The notes under the pieces were generated by a model, which saw only the letters and a program-made list of their open reading frames with translations, was not told where the DNA came from and ran no database searches. From positions 1 to 45,909 of the forward strand of contig CAZGQS010000017.1 of NCBI GenBank assembly GCA_964527775.1: 45,909 bases of DNA, in the 5' to 3' direction. This stretch comes from VMCP01 sp964527775 (GTDB lineage Bacteria > Bacteroidota > Bacteroidia > NS11-12g > UBA955). The stretch's first letter is position 1. Each line of letters begins with the position of its first letter. The translations under genes were made by a program, and so were the position numbers. Below, one piece after another: positions 1-7,959 of this stretch.

Positions 1-35
1 CTGATTACTGGAAACTGATAACCGAACACCGTAAA
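1..35. repeat. Degenerate 7-bp tandem repeat tract (5 units)
   Basis: The first 35 bases divide into five 7-mers: CTGATTA, CTGGAAA, CTGATAA, CCGAACA, CCGTAAA. Their composition and register match the GATCACC/GAAAACC part of the larger array at 28951-29125. The tract lies inside the open frame of the minus-strand ligase. It may extend to the left of the window. Confidence 0.6.
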
Positions 36-321
36 ACAACAACGAAATCGTTTCAGCGAGGTCGCCAACTACGGCGTAGCATTCGGCGAAGAGCCATTCG
101 GGGGTGTTGGTGGTTTCCATGGCCCACTGTTTGAGATCGGCGAGTTTGACGATGCGTTTGGGTCGGCGGCCGGTGAAGAGGGCGGTTAGCATGAGTTTGT
201 CGGGCTCAGTAGCTTGCTCGAGGTAGCGGACTATGATTTGCACTTTTTCCGACGTTTTGGTGGTGGAGTCGAGGTCGTGGAAGAGCTTGTTGAAGAGGTC
301 TTCGTTTTGGAAGAAGTGCAT
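1..321 (-). CDS. ATP-dependent DNA ligase, N-terminal part (runs off window)
   Basis: The frame is open for 107 codons from an ATG at 321 down to position 1. The start resembles the N-terminal domain of Bacteroidota/proteobacterial ATP-dependent DNA ligases: an early LDSTTKTSEK stretch, then FTGRRPKRIVKLADL (about residues 50-65), then TPEWLFAECYAVVGDLAET (about 75-95). These enzymes seal nicks using ATP and are usually encoded near a ligase-associated helicase and nuclease. The catalytic lysine motif would lie beyond the window. Something odd happens after residue ~95: family-like sequence stops at about position 40 and positions 1-35 are a degenerate heptamer repeat translated in frame (FYGVRLSVSSNQ). 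Whether this is a tolerated insertion or a broken gene cannot be decided here. It is divergent from wecB. Family assignment is from motif memory only. Confidence 0.72.
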   Translation of the reverse strand, partial: MHFFQNEDLFNKLFHDLDSTTKTSEKVQIIVRYLEQATEPDKLMLTALFTGRRPKRIVKLADLKQWAMETTNTPEWLFAECYAVVGDLAETISLLFYGVRLSVSSNQ

Positions 322-338
322 TTTGCGAATTTCGCAAA
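322..338. promoter_or_regulatory. Distal palindromic operator-like site upstream of wecB
   Basis: TTTGCGAATTTCGCAAA is a perfect 8-1-8 palindrome that directly abuts the ligase start codon (319-321) on its upstream side. Its centre (330) lies 31 bp, about three helical turns, from the centre of the second copy at 353-369. Two further TTTGC-N7-GCAA copies lie upstream of the gene at 10542. A dimeric regulator is inferred; which one is unknown. Confidence 0.65.
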
Positions 339-352
339 TTTTAGTGGGGTAA

Positions 353-369
353 TTTGCAAATTTCGCAAG
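353..369. promoter_or_regulatory. Proximal palindromic operator-like site upstream of wecB
   Basis: TTTGCAAATTTCGCAAG has the same TTTGC-N7-GCAA architecture. Its centre (361) is 30 bp upstream of the first base of the wecB -7 box, or about -42 from the expected transcription start, the usual position of a class II activator. The following GAG and a 19-nt spacer to the -7 box are matched in length at the 10473 site. Confidence 0.65.
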
Positions 370-390
370 AGCTTAGAAAATTGAAAGACT

Positions 391-398
391 TAACTTTG
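391..398 (+). promoter_or_regulatory. -7 box (TAACTTTG) of wecB
   Basis: TAACTTTG matches the Bacteroidota -7 consensus TAnnTTTG. It ends 4 nt before the ATG at 403, so transcription should start at or next to the start codon, giving a leaderless mRNA. No clear -33 TTTG is seen, and the palindrome at 353-369 abuts that position. Confidence 0.75.
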
Positions 399-402
399 CA
401 CC

Positions 403-1497
403 ATGAAAATCACGCTGGTTGCGGGTGCGAGACCCAACTTTATGAAGATTGCGCCTATTTTGAGGGCCATTGAGAAGGCGGCTTCTGAGGGACATGACAT
501 TCAATATCGGTTGGTGCATACCGGTCAGCATTACGACAAGGCTATGTCGGGCAGTTTTTTTGAGCAACTGGGTATTCCTGAGCCGAACGTGAATTTGGAG
601 TGCGGTGGAGGGAGTCACGCGGAGCAGACTGCGGCCATTATGGTGGCATTTGAAAGAGAATTGATTCAACATCCTTGCGATTGGGTTGTAGTTGTGGGAG
701 ACGTTACATCCACTATGGCTTGTTCCATTTCAGCGAAGAAGTTGCACATCAAAGTGGCTCATGTGGAAGGTGGAATACGCAGCGGAGACATTACCATGCC
801 TGAGGAAGTCAATAGATTGGTGACCGACGCTATTACCGATGTATTTTTTACCACGTCGGAGGTGGCGAACACTAATTTGCGGAAGGCTGGTGTTGAAGAG
901 GAACAGATTGTATTTGTGGGTAACACCATGATTGATACCTTGTTGAAGCATCAGAATGATTTTGTAGCTCCTTACTTTTGGGACAGCGAAGAATTGCGGA
1001 AGGGTGATTATTTGGTGATGACTTTGCATAGACCGTCTAATGTGGATGATGCAGTTCAGTTGAGGTCTATTTTCGATGTGATAGATGATGAATTGAAAGA
1101 TCATAAGGTAGTTTTCCCGGTTCATCCGAGAACAAGAAAGAATATGGAGTCTTTTGGTATAAAGCCCAAAAACGTGGTGATGGCTGAACCCTTGGGATAT
1201 TTTGAATTTAATTATCTAGTAAAGAATGCCAAAGGGGTGATTACTGATTCTGGGGGAATTACCGAAGAAACAACGGTGATGAGCATTCCTTGTATTACTA
1301 TGAGAAATAGCACCGAGCGACCAGAAACGGTTGATATTGGTACGAATGAATTGATAGGCACCGATCCTGAAAACCTTCGGAAAGCGCTAAAACAGCTGCT
1401 TTCTGGACAGTGGAAGCAAGGAAATATTCCTCCTTTGTGGGATGGGAAAACTGCTGAGCGAATCGTGGAGTGGTTTTCTCTAAATTTGCAAAAATGA
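403..1497 (+). CDS. wecB: UDP-N-acetylglucosamine 2-epimerase (non-hydrolysing)
   Basis: This 364-residue cytoplasmic enzyme interconverts UDP-GlcNAc and UDP-ManNAc, supplying ManNAc-type sugars for surface glycans. The length and motifs fit the family: RPNFMKIAPI near the N-terminus, HTGQHYD (about 46-52), VVGDVTS and HVEGGIRSGD holding conserved Asp and Glu residues (about 98-130), PEEVNR, VGNTMIDTL, TLHRPSN (about 208) with the conserved His-Arg, and a C-terminal nucleotide-binding half with GVITDSGGITEE. The start at 403 is fixed by the -7 box ending 4 nt upstream. It is the first gene of a tight plus-strand run and its stop overlaps the pheT start (ATGA). It is not inside an obvious polysaccharide cluster. 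The paired palindromes upstream suggest dedicated regulation. Confidence 0.93.
   Translation: MKITLVAGARPNFMKIAPILRAIEKAASEGHDIQYRLVHTGQHYDKAMSGSFFEQLGIPEPNVNLECGGGSHAEQTAAIMVAFERELIQHPCDWVVVVGDVTSTMACSISAKKLHIKVAHVEGGIRSGDITMPEEVNRLVTDAITDVFFTTSEVANTNLRKAGVEEEQIVFVGNTMIDTLLKHQNDFVAPYFWDSEELRKGDYLVMTLHRPSNVDDAVQLRSIFDVIDDELKDHKVVFPVHPRTRKNMESFGIKPKNVVMAEPLGYFEFNYLVKNAKGVITDSGGITEETTVMSIPCITMRNSTERPETVDIGTNELIGTDPENLRKALKQLLSGQWKQGNIPPLWDGKTAERIVEWFSLNLQK
1481..1488 (+). promoter_or_regulatory. Internal -7 box for pheT inside wecB
   Basis: TAAATTTG lies in the last codons of wecB and ends 5 nt before the pheT ATG at 1494. It could give pheT its own leaderless transcript in addition to read-through from wecB. 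Because it is within coding sequence, a chance match is possible. Confidence 0.5.
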
Positions 1498-3821
1498 AAA
1501 TTTCCGTTAATTGGTTGAAATCTTTGGTTCCGGTGCAGGAAAGTGCGCAGCAAATCGCTGATCTGTTGTCTGTTTCGGGATTGGAAGTGGAACATATTGA
1601 AGATTGGGAAAGTTTGCCGGGCGGACTGAAGGGATTCGTTGTTGGACAGGTACTTACCTGTGAGAAACACCCCGATGCAGATCGTTTGAGTGTCACTACG
1701 GTGAACGTAGGAAGCGGTGAACCCTTGAATATTGTGTGCGGAGCGCCGAATGTGGCGGCTGGACAAAAGGTGGTGGTCGCTACGGTAGGAACAGAGGTGA
1801 GAATCCCCGGAAAAGAACCTTTTTCCATCGGAAAAAGCAAGATTCGCGGTGCGGTCAGCGAAGGTATGATTTGCGCCGAAGATGAGATGGGTCTAGGCAA
1901 TAACCACGACGGAATTCTGGTTCTTCCAGATTCTGTGGAAGTGGGGACTTTGGCTGCTGATTACTTCGGAATTGAACGCGATACGGTTCTAGAAATTGGA
2001 TTGACTGCCAACCGTGGAGATGCGGCATCACATTTAGGGGTAGCCCGTGACGTGGCCGCTCTGTACGGGGTGAATGTGATCAATCCAGACGCTCTTTCTT
2101 TTGAAGAAACGGGTTCTGCCGCTAAGAATATTTCCATTGAAAATGCTGATTTGTGCAAGAGGTACGTGGGAGTGAGCATTGAAGGGGTTGAGGTGAAGGA
2201 GTCGCCCGATTGGTTGAAAAACCGATTGAAGGCTATTGATATTGAGCCTAAGAACAATGTGGTAGATGCTACCAATTATGTGTTGCACCATTTCGGACAA
2301 CCGGTGCATGCTTTCGATGCCGATTGTATGGGCAAAAACGTGCACATTCGATTGGCTTCAGGTTCGGGCGAAAAAGCGGTCCTTTTGGATGGAAAAGAAA
2401 TAGAGTTAAAGGCATCTGACATTGTCATTGCAGACGAGCAGAATATTTTGGCATTGGCTGGGGTGATGGGAGGAAAATCATCGGCGGTGAGCAATGAGAC
2501 CCAGAATTTATTTTTGGAAATAGCACAGTTTCATCCCACTTCTGTGAGGAAGTCTGCCAAGGCTCACGTGATCAATACGGATGCATCTTTCCGTTTTGAA
2601 CGTGGAATTGACATCGAAAATTTGTCTAACGTTGCTGGTTTCTTGTCGGGGTTGATTTTAGATATCGCCGGGGGACATTTGGTTGGAATGACGGATGAAT
2701 ATCCTTCGAAAAGAGAAGAAAAAACCATTTCCTTGAGCTTGAAAGCGCTGAATGATTTTGCAGGATATTCCTACGAAATTTCGGATGTGGAGCGGATTTT
2801 AAGCAGTTTGGGATTTGGGATTTCGGCATTAAGCGAAGGACATTGGACGGTGGAAGTTCCCGGATGGCGCAACGATGTGGAACAGGCCGTTGACCTGTAC
2901 GAAGAAGTGATGCGCATATACGGTTACGATCGCATTCCGATGAGTGGAAAAATGCAGGTATCGCTGGGTGATTTCAGCGGCATGGAGCGCAAGAAAAAGG
3001 AAAATATTACCCGCAACTATTTGGTTGATAGAGGATTATTTGAAGCTCAAACCAACAGTTTAGTGTCACCAGAATGGTATTCTAGCGAGAGTTTGGTTGC
3101 CTTAAGCAATCCGTTGAGCGCTGATATGTCTGTGATGCGTGAGAGTTTGATACCTGGACTTTTGCAGTCGGTGGCGTACAACCAAAACCGTCAGGCTCGC
3201 AGGGTACAATTGTTTGAATTTGGCCGAGTTTATGGAAAAAGTGAGTCGGGTGACTTTAAAGAAACCCCTGTTTTGGCCATCGTTCTTTGGGGACAAAAGG
3301 AAGAAGAGTCTTGGGAAAGCAAGACCGAGAAGGTTGATTATTTCGAGTTGAAACGATTGGTTTCGGGCTTGATTGCTCGGTTGGATAGCGGATTGTCGGC
3401 GAGCGATTGCGAAATCAAAAGAGTTTCTGGTGCTTGGATGAAGAAGGCAGATGTTTTGGGTGAGGTTTGGTCAGTAGAAATTCCCCTGAAAAAGCTCTTT
3501 AAAGCGGGTCGCAAGCAGGTTCGATACGAAGAGGCGTCGAAGTTCTTCCAAGTAAGAAGAGATTTGAGCTTGGTTGTAGAAAAGTCGGTTGGATTTTCAC
3601 AGATGGAGTCGGTTGTTAAGTCGGCAAAGTTGAAGAACTTGGTTGATTTCAAAGTGTTTGATGTATTCGAGGGCAAGCCTTTAGATGAAGGTAAAAAGGC
3701 AATTTCTTTGAGTTTTGCTTTCAATAAAAAAGACGAACCCATGAAGGAGGGCGAAGCTGATTCGAGTATGGATCGGTTGATGAAGTCGTTCGAAGACATG
3801 GGAGCTTTGATTCGTAGATAA
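1494..3821 (+). CDS. pheT: Phenylalanine-tRNA ligase beta subunit
   Basis: This is the 775-residue beta subunit of the (alpha-beta)2 synthetase that charges tRNA-Phe. The start at 1494 gives the typical N-terminus MKISVNWLKSLVP; an in-frame ATG at 1470 would lie inside wecB and precede the internal -7 box. Domains in order: tRNA-binding OB fold (about 40-150, with CEKHPDADRLSV and VCGAPNV), B3/B4 editing region (about 200-390), B5 (about 400-475, with NDVEQAVDLYEEVMRIYGYD after it) and C-terminal FDX-ACB anticodon-binding domain (last ~90 residues, VRRDLSLVV). It overlaps wecB by 4 nt (1494-1497). pheS is not in the window, which is usual when the subunits are encoded apart. Confidence 0.95.
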   Translation: MKISVNWLKSLVPVQESAQQIADLLSVSGLEVEHIEDWESLPGGLKGFVVGQVLTCEKHPDADRLSVTTVNVGSGEPLNIVCGAPNVAAGQKVVVATVGTEVRIPGKEPFSIGKSKIRGAVSEGMICAEDEMGLGNNHDGILVLPDSVEVGTLAADYFGIERDTVLEIGLTANRGDAASHLGVARDVAALYGVNVINPDALSFEETGSAAKNISIENADLCKRYVGVSIEGVEVKESPDWLKNRLKAIDIEPKNNVVDATNYVLHHFGQPVHAFDADCMGKNVHIRLASGSGEKAVLLDGKEIELKASDIVIADEQNILALAGVMGGKSSAVSNETQNLFLEIAQFHPTSVRKSAKAHVINTDASFRFERGIDIENLSNVAGFLSGLILDIAGGHLVGMTDEYPSKREEKTISLSLKALNDFAGYSYEISDVERILSSLGFGISALSEGHWTVEVPGWRNDVEQAVDLYEEVMRIYGYDRIPMSGKMQVSLGDFSGMERKKKENITRNYLVDRGLFEAQTNSLVSPEWYSSESLVALSNPLSADMSVMRESLIPGLLQSVAYNQNRQARRVQLFEFGRVYGKSESGDFKETPVLAIVLWGQKEEESWESKTEKVDYFELKRLVSGLIARLDSGLSASDCEIKRVSGAWMKKADVLGEVWSVEIPLKKLFKAGRKQVRYEEASKFFQVRRDLSLVVEKSVGFSQMESVVKSAKLKNLVDFKVFDVFEGKPLDEGKKAISLSFAFNKKDEPMKEGEADSSMDRLMKSFEDMGALIRR

Positions 3822-3831
3822 TCATTTTTGC

Positions 3832-4554
3832 GTGAACACCATCACCGTTGATATTGGCAACACCCGGTCCAAATATGTGGTTTGGAATTCTGAAGGTGAA
3901 ATCTTGGAAACGGGTTCTGATGAATTGATGTTTAATTTGATGCAAAAGTTTCCGGGCAGTAAAATGTCGGTGTCATGTGTAGGGAAATTGGATGAATGGG
4001 TTCCTGATGATGCGCATTTCATTTCGGTTACTGGGAGTTTTCCGTTTGATATAGAAATAGACCAGCCCGAAACTTTAGGTACAGACCGGTTGGCGGGAAT
4101 GTTGGGTGCTTTTAAACGGTTTCCGGCTCAAGATTTGTTGGTCATTGATTTGGGAAGTTGTATCACCTATGACTATTTATTGGATGGCGAATCTCGAAAG
4201 AGGTATGCGGGAGGTGCGATTTCTCCGGGGTTGCGATTCAGGTATTTAGTGATGTCGGAACATACGGCCGCACTTCCTTATTTAGGAGATACTTCGGTTG
4301 AATATTTGAAAGGCTCTGACATAGGTGACATCGAGAAAAACACCTCCACGGCCATGCATTCTGGGGTTATTTTGGGATTCTTGGATGAAATATCCAACAG
4401 AATCGAACGTTTTTTAGAAGGAAATGAGCGAGCGTTGGTCGTTTTTACGGGCGGAGATGCCGAGTTGGTGCATGAAAAGTTGGGTAATCGCTGGAAATCA
4501 AAGATATTTGTGGAACCGTGGTTGGTTCACTACGGACTTTATCATGCGTTATAA
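3832..4554 (+). CDS. coaX: Type III pantothenate kinase
   Basis: CoaX phosphorylates pantothenate, the first step of coenzyme A synthesis. The 240-residue length is slightly short but normal for Bacteroidota. The N-terminal nucleotide-binding motif DIGNTRSK is at residues 6-13, GTDRLAGMLGA (about 83-93) is the substrate-site signature, and IDLGSCITYDYL and GGAISPGL follow. The Thr usually seen after DLG is replaced by Ser-Cys. The start is GTG at 3832, 10 nt after the pheT stop. The 3' end overlaps the next gene by 11 nt. Together with coaD at 28328 the window holds two CoA pathway genes at separate loci. The order coaX, outer-membrane protein, lptC is one I recall from other Flavobacteriales. 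Confidence 0.9.
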   Translation: MNTITVDIGNTRSKYVVWNSEGEILETGSDELMFNLMQKFPGSKMSVSCVGKLDEWVPDDAHFISVTGSFPFDIEIDQPETLGTDRLAGMLGAFKRFPAQDLLVIDLGSCITYDYLLDGESRKRYAGGAISPGLRFRYLVMSEHTAALPYLGDTSVEYLKGSDIGDIEKNTSTAMHSGVILGFLDEISNRIERFLEGNERALVVFTGGDAELVHEKLGNRWKSKIFVEPWLVHYGLYHAL

Positions 4555-5737
4555 AATAATTTTTGCCCTTTTATTGTCTTTTTTAGCTGGAGCTGACGTC
4601 TTTTCTCAGGGCAGTAGCGGACAAAATTTCATCAGTTCGCCCTACAGCAATTACGGCTTGGGCGATTGGACTCAAACCAATCAATACAATGCTTTTGGTG
4701 CACACAGCACTTCTTCGGGATTGTACTCATATTCGTTGATGAATCCGGCAACTTTGGGAAATGTTCGTTTTACNNNNNNNNNNNNNNNNNNNNNNNNNNN
4801 NNNNNNNNNNNNNNNNNNNNNNNNNNNNNNNNNNNNNNNNNNNNNNNNNNNNNNNNNNNNNNNNNNNNNNNNNCCCACTCGAACCAGTTATACCGGTTCT
4901 GGTGGTGTAAGTCAATTGTTGTGGAATACAGGATTCAGATTCAGTGACCATTTGATGTTGGGTTATGGGGCTGGTTTTCTTTTTGGGAATACTTCCGAAA
5001 AGGCGTTGTTCTCGATTCCAGATAGTTTGGAATTGGGTTTAGTAGAGGATTCGCGTACTCTAGTTTTTAGAGGAATGCAACAACAAGTTGGGGCCTTGAT
5101 TCAGTTTAAGATTGATACTACTTATCACAAAATTGGCGGATATTATGAGTGGTATGGGGATGTGAATGCCATTCAAAATAGGTTAACCCGTACCATGGAG
5201 TACAATGTTAGTTTCACCTCTCCATTGGATACCATCATCAACGAAGTGGGTGTGAATAGGGGTTTGACTTTACCTCCGGCTTTTGGTGTTGGATACACCA
5301 TTCGTTTCCGCACCGATGTTCAACTAAGTGTTGATTACAGAAAGCAATTGTGGTCTAGGTATGATGCCTTTTTTGACAATAAAAAGGATTATCAGGATAG
5401 AGAGGATTATAATTTTAATTTGATTATCAATCCTTTAGATTATAAATTGGGTAATGTTAAGAAAATGCCAATGCCCATTAGATTGGGATATGGTTTGACT
5501 CATTCTCATATTTCTTTGAATGGATCGAGGTTGGAAGAACAGCGCTATTCTGTTGGAGTGGGCATTCCTATGATTCGCAGGTATTTCGATAACTCGGTAA
5601 TTACCAATATGATTCATGTGAATCTTCAGTACATGACTCGCGGAGCGGGTAATGGATATCCAAAAGAGCAGTTCATCACATTGGGAATAGGTTTGCAGCT
5701 GGGTGATATTTGGTTTGCAAAGCGCAAGTATGATTAA
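4544..5737 (+). CDS. Outer-membrane beta-barrel protein of unknown function (contains assembly gap)
   Basis: The ATG at 4544 starts a clear signal peptide (MRYKIIFALLLSFLAGADVFSQ, cleavage near residue 22) inside the coaX tail. The mature part is rich in aromatic and alternating beta-strand sequence and ends as a barrel would. It begins SSPYSNYGLGD, then LMNPATLG, a pattern like FadL/PorV-type outer-membrane proteins found next to lptC in Flavobacteriales. Positions 4774-4873 are N, but the frame is open on both sides and compatible with 100 or 100 plus a multiple of 3 bases. It is probably an integral outer-membrane protein; ligand and role are unknown. Its end overlaps the lptC start by 8 nt. 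Confidence 0.72.
   Translation: MRYKIIFALLLSFLAGADVFSQGSSGQNFISSPYSNYGLGDWTQTNQYNAFGAHSTSSGLYSYSLMNPATLGNVRFXXXXXXXXXXXXXXXXXXXXXXXXXXXXXXXXXXPTRTSYTGSGGVSQLLWNTGFRFSDHLMLGYGAGFLFGNTSEKALFSIPDSLELGLVEDSRTLVFRGMQQQVGALIQFKIDTTYHKIGGYYEWYGDVNAIQNRLTRTMEYNVSFTSPLDTIINEVGVNRGLTLPPAFGVGYTIRFRTDVQLSVDYRKQLWSRYDAFFDNKKDYQDREDYNFNLIINPLDYKLGNVKKMPMPIRLGYGLTHSHISLNGSRLEEQRYSVGVGIPMIRRYFDNSVITNMIHVNLQYMTRGAGNGYPKEQFITLGIGLQLGDIWFAKRKYD
4774..4873. other. Assembly gap, 100 N
   Basis: A run of exactly 100 N inside the outer-membrane protein gene. A round 100 usually marks a gap of unknown length, although the flanking frames agree here. Confidence 0.98.
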
Positions 5738-6320
5738 ACTGTATTCCTTTGCGTTTTTGGTGATTTCAGTTGCTGCTTGTAGCGATTTAGATACCAGCGC
5801 ATACCGAAGAAAACGCACACAAGATTCCATCGCTACTCGTGAATATGCGGAGAAGGTAACCATTGAGTATACAGATTCTGGTTATTTGAGGGCACGAGTG
5901 TTTTCACCTGTTTTGGTGGCTGTAAAGCAGTCGGGAAGTCAGTTCATTGAAATGAACAAAGGATTGAAAGTCGATTTTTACGATCCCGATGGTTCGATAG
6001 CCAGTTACATGACCGCCGAATACGGAATCAGTTATCCGGACAAAAAAGAAATTATAGTAAGGCGCAACGTAGAAATTTTGAATGTAAAAGGTGAAGTACT
6101 GAACACCGAGGAGCTGCGTTGGGATCAAAAAACCGGAAAAATCATCACTGATCGATTTGTAAAAATTACCACCAAAGATCAAATCATTACGGGTCAGGGG
6201 TTGATCAGCGATCAGTCATTCACCGATTGGGAAATATTAGAAGTATCAGCCACATTAAACGTTCCACATGATCAAATACCACGTCCTCGCTCTGTTGTCC
6301 CTGGTCGCGGCCGCTATTAG
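5730..6320 (+). CDS. lptC: LPS export ABC transporter periplasmic protein LptC (lipoprotein)
   Basis: A 196-residue protein starting at ATG 5730, which overlaps the preceding stop by 8 nt. A lipobox VAAC at residues 14-17 follows a short hydrophobic segment, so it is a predicted lipoprotein. The body has the LptC/OstA-like layout: GLKVDFYDPDGS (about 77-88), EYGISYPDKKEIIVRRNVEI, TEELRWDQKTGKI, FVKITTKDQIITGQGL. In Gram-negative bacteria LptC links the LptB2FG transporter to LptA in moving lipopolysaccharide across the periplasm. The 3' end overlaps the next small gene by 53 nt. The assignment rests on the characteristic strand repeats and on context. Confidence 0.82.
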   Translation: MIKLYSFAFLVISVAACSDLDTSAYRRKRTQDSIATREYAEKVTIEYTDSGYLRARVFSPVLVAVKQSGSQFIEMNKGLKVDFYDPDGSIASYMTAEYGISYPDKKEIIVRRNVEILNVKGEVLNTEELRWDQKTGKIITDRFVKITTKDQIITGQGLISDQSFTDWEILEVSATLNVPHDQIPRPRSVVPGRGRY

Positions 6321-6465
6321 TGCGGTTGAGATTTTGGTTGTTTTCACCAAGAACCCTACTGGATATTTGGGTGATTTTAAATTTTGGTTATTGACCGGAG
6401 TTTTTGTTTTGTCTATGGTGATGTATTTCAGGGTGAAGCGGGAGCGAAAGAAGAAAATTGGGTAA
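6268..6465 (+). CDS. Small two-helix membrane protein, unknown function
   Basis: A 65-residue frame with two hydrophobic helices (about 5-27 and 38-55) and a basic tail RVKRERKKKIG. It begins 53 nt inside lptC in another frame and has no internal alternative start early enough to avoid this overlap. The composition is that of a real membrane protein, and it fills the space between lptC and the next promoter. I do not recognise a family. It may be an accessory of the LPS transport operon. Confidence 0.6.
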   Translation: MIKYHVLALLSLVAAAISAVEILVVFTKNPTGYLGDFKFWLLTGVFVLSMVMYFRVKRERKKKIG

Positions 6466-6470
6466 CTTTG
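6463..6470 (+). promoter_or_regulatory. -7 box (TAACTTTG) of the GT-C gene
   Basis: TAACTTTG ends 4 nt before the ATG at 6475, predicting a leaderless transcript. Confidence 0.7.
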
Positions 6471-6474
6471 CTGA

Positions 6475-7959
6475 ATGATTTTTAAACTCAAACAGGTAAG
6501 GTATCTTTTCTACTTATTGGCATTTTTTGCTTTTGCTTTTACTTCCTTAGATAGTTTTGGATATGAGGATGAGTTTTGGAGCATAGATATAGTAGACGAA
6601 TTTTCATGGGCTAGTTTTGATTTAATCAAAGAAGTTGACGTACATCCGCCTGGTGCCTATGTGATTAACTGGGCTTTAATTACTATTTTCAAGAGTTGGA
6701 GTTTAGTGCGTTTGTGGTCATCGGTGTTTTTAATCATTGGGATTGTTCTTTTTTCGGAACGCTTAGTCAAAAGATTTGGACCTGGAGTCTTTTGGGTTGT
6801 TTTGATTTTTTTACTGATTAATCCTGCATTTTATTTGTTGTGTACGGGTATAAGATGGTATGCATATTTTGTTCCGTTGTTCTTATTGGGGCCGTGGTTT
6901 AAACAACATTTTAATAGGCAAGATTGGATTTATTATTTTGTCTGGATCGCTTTATTGGGATATTTGAATTATCTGATATTTGTCATTGGTATTCCCTTGA
7001 CGCTTTATTTTTACTTATCAGATCAGCGAGACCTTAAAGAAAAAACGGTTGATTTGTTTTTTGGAGGTTTGGTGTTTCTGTTGATTTACGGAATTGAAAT
7101 AAGGAACTTCTATGTTTATCATTTGTTTGATACTAGCGGTCAAGTTGGTGGCATTCAGGCAAATTTATTGAGCTTTTTTACCTTTTACTTTTCTAATCAG
7201 GGTTTGTTTCCGTTGTCGTTATTTGGACTATTGGGAGCATTGGGTTTTGCATTGCTCATGGTTTATATGGTGTTCAATTATCAGCGGTTGAATTATGTTT
7301 TGATCTTGTCTTTAGTAGCAATTTGGAGTTTGTATTTTATGGGAGGGGTTGGTGTAAAAGCCAGAAATTTTGTGGCAATTACCGGTTTTTTTGTATTTTT
7401 CATAGTACATCTATTTGAATTGAAAGGAAGATTTAGAATATTTATGTTTGCTGCTTTTGGTATTATTGGGATATCAAATTTGGTGGGTGTTTGGAATGTC
7501 ATAAGTCATGAAGACTCTATTAAAGCAAATTGGAACATGCCATTCAAGGAGATTATTTCTCATGCTGATAGCATAGCTTCAAGAGATAGCAATGTAATTA
7601 TTCTTTCACACGACCCTGGAATTTCTTATACTTTGATGAAAAAAGGGCATAAAGTTGCAGGTTATTATCATCAGAGTGAAGGCCTGGAAAATGTTAACCC
7701 TTCCCGAATTTTGGTGTATCATACGTATTATGGTGGAATGATGACTCAGTATCGTCAGGAGTGGGATAATTTGGTTGACCATTTGAAAGTTAATCAAGGT
7801 GGAGCTAAAATATTTGGAAACGATAAATATGCAGATATTAAAAGGAAGAAAGATCCTCAATATCCTGATTATTATTGCCAGTTTACCGATTGTTTACACC
7901 CTGACTCAACTTGGAAGTCTGTATTGTCTTGGTACAATATGAGTCCTACCAAACAGTAG
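6475..7959 (+). CDS. GT-C type membrane glycosyltransferase (PMT/ArnT-like)
   Basis: A 494-residue protein with about ten hydrophobic segments between residues 8 and 345 and a C-terminal soluble part of about 140 residues. In the first external loop it carries YEDEFWS (about 30-36) and then DVHPPGAYV (about 58-66). This acidic-pair plus HPP arrangement is typical of polyprenyl-phosphate-dependent GT-C enzymes such as PMT_2/ArnT. It would transfer a sugar from a lipid carrier on the periplasmic side of the inner membrane; donor and acceptor are unknown. It has its own -7 box and abuts the convergent channel gene without a single spacer base. Confidence 0.72.
   Translation: MIFKLKQVRYLFYLLAFFAFAFTSLDSFGYEDEFWSIDIVDEFSWASFDLIKEVDVHPPGAYVINWALITIFKSWSLVRLWSSVFLIIGIVLFSERLVKRFGPGVFWVVLIFLLINPAFYLLCTGIRWYAYFVPLFLLGPWFKQHFNRQDWIYYFVWIALLGYLNYLIFVIGIPLTLYFYLSDQRDLKEKTVDLFFGGLVFLLIYGIEIRNFYVYHLFDTSGQVGGIQANLLSFFTFYFSNQGLFPLSLFGLLGALGFALLMVYMVFNYQRLNYVLILSLVAIWSLYFMGGVGVKARNFVAITGFFVFFIVHLFELKGRFRIFMFAAFGIIGISNLVGVWNVISHEDSIKANWNMPFKEIISHADSIASRDSNVIILSHDPGISYTLMKKGHKVAGYYHQSEGLENVNPSRILVYHTYYGGMMTQYRQEWDNLVDHLKVNQGGAKIFGNDKYADIKRKKDPQYPDYYCQFTDCLHPDSTWKSVLSWYNMSPTKQ

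Noticed and set aside
1212..1900. Long minus-strand open frames over the wecB/pheT junction
   Set aside because: Both genes on the plus strand are certain; the antisense frames show no recognisable protein features.
3338..3799. 153-residue minus-strand open frame inside pheT
   Set aside because: Its serine- and lysine-rich sequence is the antisense shadow of a well-conserved pheT region and has no promoter or motif.
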